A DNA stretch of 64,000 bases, from the NCBI RefSeq assembly GCF_001039355.2, contig NW_019774069.1, positions 871,746 through 935,745 on the forward strand, read 5' to 3'. This DNA is from Lingula anatina (lineage: Eukaryota; Brachiopoda; Lingulata; Lingulida; Lingulidae). Made by a program: the position numbers and the translations under genes. Positions 34,431 to 45,300 of this stretch are shown piece after piece (within the stretch, counting starts at the first letter, position 1; every line of letters begins with the position of its first letter). The notes under the pieces are model-generated. The model saw only the letters and a program-made list of their open reading frames with translations, did no database searches and was not told the DNA's origin.

Positions 34431-34589
34431 ACTGCACACTGGAGCCCCAGACTGCAAAAGGGCAGTCTCCCTGGCAGTCTCTTTGGCAGCCTGGGCTCCC
34501 GTGGGCAGCCGGGGCTCCCATTCTAGCTGGGTTGAAAAAAAAATAAATAAATAAATTCCACCATCCTATAGTACTCATGCACAGCTGAA

Positions 34590-35660
34590 AAATGAATATT
34601 TTAAATTGCGTAAATCCAACAAATTTTTCAAAATTACATTTCCCCTGGGTATGATGAAATTTTCAAAAGTCAGACCTTCAGGCTTTTATCTTTATTGGCT
34701 TTTATCCTTGCCCCTCATATATTGTGGGATATTTATCACTACTGAGTACTTCCAAAGTCACTTTCTGGTGGTAAATAATAACTTGCCCGAAAAGAAAGTT
34801 GAGGATTTTCTTTCAGTATGAAACATGCCTCCAGACAGAGGAGAGGGGTCAAGATAAGCCTAATTGCACCCTTATATTATAAACTGGACACAGCATATGT
34901 AACATTACACACTTAAATAGCATCTTTTGTTGCATGCAAGGCTTTTCCTAGAACTGAGTGTCAGGCCTTCTGAAATTACCATCTGTAACTTCCCAAAAAA
35001 TTACAGGGAGTCCAACTTTTCCAAGTGCTGGGGGTGGGGGGTTAAAGATAAAATGAAAAATATATTTTAAAAAATTGAAAGGGGGAGGGGTTTAAAATAA
35101 TGATCTTCTCTGAATAAAGTTCCCAAATTCCTAGAACAAATATGAAAATTGCCTTCTTGTGAACGATCTGCTGACGATATTGCGTGAACTATCTCCCACT
35201 GAATATATGAAAATTGCCTTCTCATCTCATTCGGATTCCAAACTATATCCCGCTGACGAGATTGCAAGAACGATCTCCAAGTTTACAAGCTAGGTAATCG
35301 TTATTGCGCAATGAACATGAATAGAAGTGACTGGTTCATTTTCTTTCGAGATAATATCTTGGTTTTTCATTTTGTCTTCCTCATTTAGGGCAGCCAACAA
35401 TAACATTAAAGGTGTTACAACTGACAAAAAGCTGCAGCCTGTTACTTCTGTTTACCAACTTGAAAACTCACCTTGTGCAAACCGTGTGTATATGAGCCAG
35501 GTAATAGTAATGACACTAAAGACAAAAGGCCGACCCACATGTAAACCATCTATATTATGAGTAGCCACTCGCAGGGACGCACTATTGTTCCTATCTACCA
35601 TTGAGACTGCTATCGGCAATTATATCCTGGTCGTAGTATTGTCTTGAATCAAAATAAAAT
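34590..35660 (-). mobile_element. Old family C copy (repeated at 38390-39460)
   Basis: In reverse complement this matches parts of the interior of 46052-48852: ATGAGGAAGACA, CAAGATATTATCTCGAA, GATAGGAACAATAGTGCG and, at the other end, TTACCACCAGAAA. The outer TIRs are eroded. The old copy confirms that family C is a multicopy repeat. Confidence 0.65.
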
Positions 35661-37879
35661 CTAAATATTGGTTTTGATTTGATTATTGAACTAGTGAAAA
35701 AGCAGTATTTTATAAAAAAAATTTAACAATTGCTAAATATTTATTTGCAAATGAGTTTTCAAGACTTACATGACTTAATTACTGAGAGATATTTCTAGTG
35801 TTGGTATAAATTTTAATAATCCAAAAGAGAAAGTGGTGTACATATTGACAAACACTGTAATAGGTCAAATAGATAAAGAGAAGCTTCTAAAATTTAAAGT
35901 GTTGCAGTAGAAGACATCTTGAACAGTTAGAAAAAAATATTTTTGCATTTTTTTTCTTTTACATTTATGTGATGTCAAGGCTTTAAACACATTAGGAAGG
36001 TCTGGTTATACATTTAATATGGTGGATTGAAGCACTGGAGATTAAACTAAAACCAAAAGTACCAGATGCATTTAATTATGATTGAGAAAATCATATTAAA
36101 TGAACAGTCTTCTATGCTTTAATTTCACTCTAACCATGTAGAGTAGAACTTTAGGAATTATCAATTTTGTTGCTTCCAATCAATAAGAATGCTTTATATT
36201 TAAGAATTTTACTTTAAAAAGTACAGTATTTGTAAAATAAGAACTAAATTAAGAACTACTAGCTCTGCCATTTATGTTATGTTGGAAGGGGCTTTGATGT
36301 CATTCAAACACCTGCAGAACCTGCACACCTGAAAGGGGAGGGGGAGAGGCATTCTATGTACTGTATTAACCTTTGCATATACTTGTACCTACTATCTGTA
36401 TGTACATGTACATATCAGTACAGTAAATAATGTACATGATTTTCTAGTTGGCTGGCTGTTCAATTTTGGTACGCTGTTTGGGAATCGTCGGTACTTGATC
36501 AATATAACACAGGGGCAGATCCAGATATATTTATTGACAGTCCTTCCAATTGTCTTTTTTATCCATCCTCCATTTTTGACCANGTTCCATTTATATCTAA
36601 CATATTGGTTTATTTCTCTCTATACTATTTAGTTCAGTTTACTATTTTATATATATATTTTTTTCTACAAAGCCCATATTAGCAGAGGGCTGGGAATTCT
36701 ACTGTACGTTATTTAATCATTCCAAAAACTCTGTCACAGAATTCACTGGCCAGGATTCAATACAGCGATACAGACACATAAGAGCTATATTTCAAGTAAT
36801 TTTTAAGGTTAATGTGGGCAAGTTATACACTAATACAATTTTTAAAGTGTACATACCAAAGGAAAAAAGGCTCATTTCATTTAAACTTTGTATTTTTAAC
36901 ACATTGTATGATGATGAAAAGTACAAAGATCGATGTTTTAAAAGGTATTATCCTCATCTGTGAATCATTGTCTATATTCATGTCAAAAACTACAAAGTTT
37001 GAAATAATATTATAATTGACAAGGACCAAAATGGTTAAATGCAAACCTTTTTCTAGCCTAATAGCAATTTCAAGTACTTTTAAAAACCACAAACAGAATT
37101 AAAAGTGCTGGGCTAAAATTGAACACTTCCCAAGGCTCTATGGATCCTGGTGCATCAGTAAACTATACATGTAGAAAAATACAAAATCAAAAGGACTTGC
37201 ATGCTCACTTCTTATCCTGTCTCTGTCTCTCTTCATTTTTCTTTCTACATGCATTTCCTAAAAATGTCTTCTAGCTTTTTCAATCCAGAAATCAATGTTT
37301 TCAGATTTCTTGCCTCTTCCTTAGCACATTCCTGACCTAGCTTCTGGCTTAGATTTTTGAATTAATTAGCTCAACGGTTATGTACTACTGCCTGTGCTGT
37401 ATAGTTATTTGACCTCATTGGGCAAGCTGTAGGTGAACTAGCTGTTTATATCAAACTGACAGATAAGATAAACATGCCCCTGGCTTGAAATGAATTTGGT
37501 TTTGAAAGTTACCAGTTAATTTTAATCACAAGTCCAACTTAAATTGATGCTAACTGTGAGGTTTAAAATTTATATATTATGCAATTGTATAATTACATTT
37601 ATCAAAAGGAATCTGGAAATAATCTTTCTCCCAAGACTTCTCATAAGACTTCAATCATTTCAATGAAAATAACAGCAATAATAAAGGATATTTTCACAGC
37701 ATTATTTAAAAAATATAAATCTAAAAAATTAAAAAAAATATAAAACTTCAATTAGTAATCAAAAGTTTAGCACATGTGCTTATCAATTGCGGATAGAAAC
37801 ACTTTTTAAATAACTATTGGGTTGTTTATTGCATATGTTGGGCAACGTTGAAAATGTCAGTTATTTCAGTTTAGTTTGC

Positions 37880-38225
37880 AGTCCCCTGTGAAAATTTCTA
37901 AGTTATTGCAGCCTCCTTTGCAGTCCCCTGCAAAATATTTAAGTTATTGCAGCCCCCTTTGCAGTCCCCTGCAAAATGTTGAATTTATTGCAGCCCCCTT
38001 TGCAGTCTCCTGCAAAATATTTAAGTTATTGCAGCCCCCTTTGCAGTCCCCTGCAAAATGTTGAATTTATTGCAGCCCCCTTTGCATGCAGTCTCCTGCA
38101 ATATGTTGAAGTTATTGCAGACCCCTTTGCAGTCTCCTGCAAAAATGTTTAAGTTATTGCAGCCCCCTTTGCAGTCTTCTGCAAAAATGTTTAAGTTATT
38201 GCAGCCCTCTTTGCAGTCTGCCTGC
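37880..38225. repeat. 41-42 bp minisatellite with a hairpin in each unit, long allele
   Basis: The same array as at 34228-34430 but with about eight units, including one with an added GCAT. It ends in the same family B tail (38225-38335). Confidence 0.85.
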
Positions 38226-39882
38226 TCAAGGAGACTGCACACTGGAACCCCAGACTGCAAAAGGGCAGTCTCCCTGGCAGTCTCTTTGGCAGCCTGGGCT
38301 CCCGTGGGCAGCCGGGGCTCCCATTCTAGCTGGGTTGAAAAAAAATAATAAATAAATTCCACCATCCTATAGTACTCATGCACAGCTGAAAAATGAATAT
38401 TTTAAATTGCGTAAATCCAACAAATTTTTCAAAATTACATTTCCCCTGGGTATGATGAAATTTTCAAAAGTCAGACCTTCAGGCTTTTATCTTTATTGGC
38501 TTTTATCCTTGCCCCTCATATATTGTGGGATATTTATCACTACTGAGTACTTCCAAAGTCACTTTCTGGTGGTAAATAATAACTTGCCCGAAAAGAAAGT
38601 TGAGGATTTTCTTTCAGTATGAAACATGCCTCCAGACAGAGGAGAGGGGTCAAGATAAGCCTAATTGCATACTTATATTATAAACTGGACACGGCATATG
38701 TAACATTACACACTTAAATAGCATCTTTTGTTGCATGCAAGGCTTTTCCTAGAACTGAGTGTCAGGCCTTCTGAAATTACCATCTGTAACTTCCCAAAAA
38801 ATTACAGGGAGTCCAACTTTTCCAAGTGCTGGGGGGTGGGGGGTTAAAGATAAAATGAAAAATATATTTTAAAAAATTGAAAGGGGGAGGGGTTTAAAAT
38901 AATGATCTTCTCTGAATAAAGTTCCCAAATTCCTAGAACAAATATGAAAATTGCCTTCTTGTGAACGATCTGCTGACGATATTGCGCGAACTATCTCCCA
39001 CTGAATACATGAAAATTGCCTTCTCATCTCATTCGGATTCCAAACTATATCCCGCTGACGAGATTGCAAGAACGATCTCCAAGTTTACAAGCTAGGTAAT
39101 CGTTATTGCGCAATGAACATGAATAGAAGTGACTGGTACATTTTCTTTCGAGATAATATCTTGGTTTTTCATTTTGTCTTCCTCATTTAGGGCAGCCAAC
39201 AATAACATTAAAGGTGTTACAACTGACAAAAAGCTGCAGCCTGTTACTTCTGTTTACCAACTTGAAAACTCACCTTGTGCAAACCGTGTGTATATGAGCC
39301 AGGTAATAGTAATGACACTAAAGACAAAAGGCCGACCCACATGTAAACCATCTATATTATGAGTAGCCACTCGCAGGGACGCACTATTGTTCCTATCTAC
39401 CATTGAGACTGCTATCGGCAATTATATCCTGGTCGTAGTATTGTCTTGAATCAAAATAAAATCTAAATATTGGTTTTGATTTGATTATTGAACTAGTGAA
39501 AAAGCAGTATTTTATAAAAAAAATTTAACAATTGCTAAATGTTTATTTGCAAATGAGTTTTCAAGACTTACATGACTTAATTACTGAGAGATATTTCTAG
39601 TGTTGGTATAAATTTTAATAATCCAAAAGAGAAAGTGGTGTACATATTGACAAACACTGTAATAGGTCAAATAGATAAAGAGAAGCTTCTAAAATTTAAA
39701 GTGTTGCAGTAGAAGACATCTTGAACAGTTAGAAAAAAATATTTTTGCATTTTTTTTCTTTTACATTTATGTGATGTCAAGGCTTTAAACACATTAGGAA
39801 GGTCTGGTTATACATTTAATATGGTGGATTGAAGCACTGGAGATTAAACTAAAACCAAAAGTACCAGATGCATTTAATTATN

Positions 39883-39968
39883 GGGGGGGGGGGGGTTTCC
39901 ATACGAATGCGCTTACTCCAGCTGGTGGTACAATATCCGGAGGCGGTATCGCCTCTCTGATCCTCTAG
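39883..39968 (-). mobile_element. Family A end inserted in block copy 2 only
   Basis: After the single N and a G run, the sequence reads CCATACGAATGCGCTTACTC through ATCCTCTAG and then resumes with TTATGATTGAG. Copy 1 reads AATTATGATTGAG without a break at about 36071. The insertion therefore duplicated TTAT or TAT. Its interior is missing at the N. Confidence 0.75.
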
Positions 39969-40610
39969 TTATGATTGAGAAAATCATATTAAATGAACAG
40001 TCTTCTATGCTTTAATTTCACTCTAACCATGTAGAGTAGAACTTTAGGAATTATCAATTTTGTTGCTTCCAATCAATAAGAATGCTTTATATTTAAGAAT
40101 TTTACTTTAAAAAGTACAGTATTTGTAAAATAAGAACTAAATTAAGAACTACTAGCTCTGCCATTTATGTTATGTTGGAAGGGGCTTTGATGTTATTCAA
40201 ACACCTGCAGAACCTGCACACCTGAAAGGGGAGGGGGAGAGGCATTCTATGTACTGTATTAACCTTTGCATATACTTGTACCTACTATCTGTATGTACAT
40301 GTACATATCAGTACAGTAAATAATGTACATGATTTTCTAGTTGGCTGGCTGTTCAATTTTGGTACGCTGTTTGGGAATCGTCGGTACTTGATCAAGATAA
40401 CACATGGGCAGATCCAGATATATTTATTGACAGTCCTTCCAATTGTCTTTTTTATCCATCCTCCATTTTTGACTGTCTTCTGACAGAAAAAATTAGATGC
40501 CTGTAACATACAAAGAGTTTTATGTCATGCATTTTTTTTTAGCAACCATTGTAATACGTTTGAACGAAAGAAGTGTGATTAAAATGTTTTGTTTTTTTAA
40601 ATTATTACAG

Positions 40611-40710
40611 GGCATCCTTCAGAAATCCTACATATTCTCAGTGATACATGTAGTTGCTGTCATGTGCCAAGAATAATCAGAATAATAATTTTCTGCTGCT
40701 TCAAACAAAG
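40611..40710 (+). other. Probable 5' UTR part of a sacsin-like exon
   Basis: The sequence TTTTTTTAAATTATTACAG ending at 40610 is a good acceptor. It is followed by 100 bp without a splice donor and then the ATG at 40711. This predicts at least one noncoding exon further upstream, whose position is not established. Confidence 0.5.
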
Positions 40711-41588
40711 ATGGCTGAACGTAAGTGCATCCATATACGCTGGTAAATAAAAATTTGTCCATGTAAAGTCACATCTTTTAAATTAAAAAATTCATTTTTT
40801 TATATTTGAGAGATGAAGAGCATATACTGTAAGCGGACAGGAGTTTCTAGCCTCTCCTTGTCTCTTGCCATATTCATTTAATTGTATGAAGAAGCAACTT
40901 GGACCAATTTGTGTGAAGATATTTTTTCACATTTGCAGATTAAGATATTTATCAATTATATTTTAGATGGTTTTGGTATACGGACACCATCTTTAATTGA
41001 ACAACTAAGAGCTGTATTAGACCAGTATCCAGATGATGGACAGATTTTAAAGGTAAACTTTGATTTTTTGTTATTAAGGTTATATGCACTGAAACATATC
41101 ATTTTATCACCCATGTAATATTAATTTTTTCTTTCAATTTCTCATTTATGTATCAGTCATACTGATAACTGGGCCATAACACAATAATAATAATAATAAT
41201 AATAATAATAAAGTGGGCGATGATAGTAATTGGTTTGGAGGATGATTGCTGCAGATAAAATTGCAATCCAGTGCCACATATTTTTGATAATATCTTTAAA
41301 ACAATGTTGGGCAGTCTTATTTTCAATCTGTGGGAAATTAATATAATTTAAAGTTATTAGTGATAAAATCTGAAAAGAGTGATTTGAAAAAAAATCAATT
41401 ACACCATCCTATAGTACTCATGCACAGCTCCAATTTGCAGATAGAATTTGTTCTGATACAAACCCATATAGTAGAGAACATCAAAAATAGCACTTTCACA
41501 CCAAAAACTGCATATATAACATTGTCAGAAAGATGACTGTGGATGTCTATTAATGGTAAAAGTAGTTTTATCTTGATTTTGCCAAACA

Positions 41589-41630
<42 letters not shown>

Positions 41631-42229
41631 TGGCTTTCATGTAAGAGGATTGCTTATATGGAGGTCCAGTGCTAAACCCTGCCACTTAATTTAGAACTTA
41701 ATTCAGAACATGCAGAGATTTTGCTGTTTGTCCACCATATTTTAACTTTGATGAAGAGCATCTACGTCAGTTACAACTTCACCCTAACAATCCCAGCAGG
41801 CAAATTATGTTGTTTTAACGTTGAAACAACATTGAACCATAACGTTGATAATACTTTGGATTAACATTGGATTTGAAAGTTGACTCAACCTCAGATAACA
41901 ACGTTGTATCAACGTCAGATAACAACATTGTATCAACCCCAGTTGTTAGACAGCATTCTTGCATGAAAAGACATTAAAATGACCTGAAATGTTTTTTTTT
42001 TTTTTTTTGGTACAAAACACAGGTACACAATTATAATGTACACTGTAAAAACATCCAAGTGCCTGCTTTGTCTGATTTTTTCAACGCATTTAGCTCCTAT
42101 AAGCATGTTTTGCACCTAAGCATGGTACACCCTTTTAGCCTGGATGTGTTTAGCAGCAGGACATGTTTGATGGCTATATATAAGTAGGGTATATATGTAT
42201 TGCCTTTAAGTTTAAATTTCCAAGGTTTA

Positions 42230-42320
<91 letters not shown>

Positions 42321-45300
42321 TTATATAAGAACATAACTATATATATATAACAAAGACACAGTCACCTCAACCTGCCTATCTATAAGAGGGTACCAAGAAC
42401 TGTCAACTTTATTTAACTTCACTCCATCACATTTACAGCAAAGTATTCATCCTAGTGTTAGCTGACCTTGCAAGGAATTCAGTAAATTGGAATGTATTTC
42501 TGAATAACAAGTTAAGAAAATTCACTAGTTCACTAAAGACACAAAACAACTGTCACTTTTACTTTAAACACTTTTTTAATTATTTTGATAAAGTTAGTTA
42601 CAGTATTGATAAACAAAGTATCACGTTTTCAACAATTAATATTTTTAATTACTATCCATGTCTGCAAGGTTGTGTCAATGACCAAAACACAACATTGAGT
42701 CAACGTCACATTATGACGGTGTTTCCACGTGGCTGGATCAACGTTGATTTTACGTTGAATTTAGGTAGATCAACAGCAATTCAACGTATCAACCTGCTTT
42801 CAACGTTGATCCAACATGACTATGCCTGCTGGGATGTGTATATAGTGAAATTGTGGAAGCTACCTATAGAATGATTTACGTGGTTGGGCCTCTCAAAACA
42901 GAAAACAATAACAGTTTGAACCAGCTTTTAGTGTAATGCATCTACATTTGCTTAAATATAAAATGTTTAGAAAAGACATAACAATATATAGAAAACTATG
43001 TCGCTCCTAGTCAGAGAAGAATTTCAGCAGCTGTGTTATGTTATGAGAATTCTTATATCTCTCCTAGGAATTAATCCAAAATGCTGAAGATGCAAGGGCA
43101 AAGCATGTGAAATTTGTGAATGACAGACGTCAGTTTTCTGCAGAGTCTTTGTATAAACCAGATTTGAAGAATTTTCAGGTTAGTTAAGTTTTTATTAAAA
43201 ATCAGATCTTTTGATTTCTTTAAAAAACTGGGTTATTCCATTTTTATGTACAGACACAGATGTGTCTGTACATATAGCCGTCGCCTGCGTCTGTCGTCGC
43301 TGTTGCTGCCATCGCTGTGCACTCAGCGATAACACGATAAGTGGAATACCATCTTACATTTTGTATTCAAATTTACAGAACTGATGAATATTCGTAATAC
43401 GCAGGTCAAGTTTGAATATCAGCATGATCAGGCCATTTTTAGGGAAGTTATGCTGTTTTTTCACTTTTTTTAGCATTATTATAGCACCGATAACACGATA
43501 AGTGAAAAACCTTTTTACTTTTTGGCTTGTTTATCCTTGTATGCTTTGTTTAGGGGCACAGTGACAGTAATAAATAATGATATTTTATGAAGGTATATGT
43601 CCATCCTAAATAGCACATAGCTGTTGGGCTGACATTGGGTCACAATGAATAAATAGACAGTTTCGATGGTTTTATGTACTCTAAGACTGGGTTCCCATGC
43701 CTGCATCGATCCAACAGGATTTTGACCCAGGAAGATCCCTGATATGCTGTTTCAACTTAACAAAAACCACCCACTCCATTCAGAATGTTGGGCAAATTGC
43801 CACCAGAGAGCAATTTTCAAGGCCCTTAGTAAACACCAGACTGGTTTTAGCAGGTAAAAATACCTCATAACCTCTGAAGAAGCCACTGTAAACAGCAAAT
43901 CATCATCATCTGTTTTTCTAATGAATTGGGGACCATGACCATTACTGGGTAGAAAATTGAAACTGCATGGCTTTCTTTATCGAGGTCAAATTTCACCTGC
44001 TCTGCTCAACTAGTCGAAACAGTTTACTGACGTCCTGAAGAGGCATATACAACGAACGTGTGATGCATCTCAAAGTGATTAAGGTCATTGATAGGGTCAG
44101 TATTTGGAGTGGATACCACATTGGTGTCAAAACACCAATGGTAGTCATCAGTGGAAACCTGAACCACACCAAATAAAGGAATAATCTGGGAACCACTTGA
44201 CCAACATTTGATAATTCACGGCACAATTTTTAGGAACAATTTTAGGTGTCACAATGAAAATGCTGGTTCACACAGAGCACTTATAATAGCACATAACTTA
44301 CAGAACCAAGGGAACGAGCAGCTACCTGGGCAATTAAGATCACCAGATTTGATTCACATAGACAGTTTGTAGGTAGGTCATTACTCACCGAATCAATGGC
44401 CTACTTGTCCTACAACACAACTGAACCAAATTGGAAAAGTTTTGACCAATGCCTGGAATGTTATTCCAGATTAAACTCTAAAAAACCTCCCAAGGAATGC
44501 TTTGCCGCTTGAGAGCCCTATTAGCAACCAGATAATTAGGTCAGGCTTACAGCGATAGTTGCTGTGACTAGACACTGACATGAGGCTCCTTTGTGGGACG
44601 TGTAACTTTTTACAGATCATTATTTGGAAAACACAGAGATCCAAATTATCGCTTTTCATAGTTGTCGTATGACTTAGAATAGGCAATGTATTTTTGCACC
44701 ACCAGCGTGGTTTTAGTCCCAACCCACATGTTCCGCCGGCTCCTGTGGCTCTGCTGCCAAGTCACTGTTACCACTTCTCCTCCTAGACTACAAGATCCTG
44801 CATACCCATCTCTTGGATTTAGGTCAGATATAGTCTCAACTCGATCGTATATTAATTGTGGGCTATGTCAGTTTGGGGTCTAGATGTGGGGCTAGTTGCA
44901 ATGCACCCTTGTCCAAAATTTGCAAAATTAAATGCTAAATTTTCTAAAAATGAGAATTTTTTACAAAAAAAAAATATATAGGAGAATCTATTAAGAGTTG
45001 TACTGTCGGGCTGTTGTTTCTTTACTGCAGTATTCGGTGTGAGATAGCGATCGGTAGTTTNTAACATTGAGTCAACGTCACATTATGACGGTGTTTCCAC
45101 GTGGCTGGATCAACGTTGATTTGACGTTGAATTTAGGTAGATCAACAGCAATTCAACGTATCAACCTGCTTTCAACATTGATCCAACGCGACTATGCCTG
45201 CTGGGATGTGTATCTAGTGAAATTGTGGAAGCTACCTGTAGAATGATTTACGTGGTTGGGCCTCTCAAAACAGAAAACAATAACAGTAAGATGCATATGC

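Larger units (their letters stand above)
33078..36582. repeat. Large duplicated block, copy 1
   Basis: Nearly identical to 36584-40473. It contains a 41-42 bp minisatellite (34228-34430), a family B tail, and an old copy of the family C element (about 34590-35660). No gene was seen. It starts GTTCCATTTATATC, exactly the sequence that follows the single N at 36583. Confidence 0.85.
36584..40473. repeat. Large duplicated block, copy 2
   Basis: Same content as copy 1, with three structural differences: about 150 extra bases near 37727-37880, several more minisatellite units at 37880-38220, and a family A end inserted at 39883-39968. It continues without a break into the sacsin-like 5' region. 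Confidence 0.85.

Noticed and set aside
34069-34554. 161-codon frame with 14-residue repeats (LLQPPLQSxAKMFK-like), considered as a repeat protein
   Set aside because: The repeats are the translated 41-42 bp minisatellite. Frame is lost at units of 41 bp, both strands are open, and there is no splice or start context.
34228-38225. Regular repeats considered as a CRISPR-like array
   Set aside because: Units are contiguous without unique spacers and lie in animal intron/intergenic DNA.
42455-42874. 139-codon frame in sacsin-like intron 2
   Set aside because: It lies inside the TIR element 41791-42834, and its end is the translated CAACGTTGA words. No domain was seen.
44471-44722. 83-codon minus-strand frame repeated at 49672-49920
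   Set aside because: It lies in repeated intronic DNA next to family A. An in-frame deletion between copies shows nothing protein-specific, and no domain was recognised.
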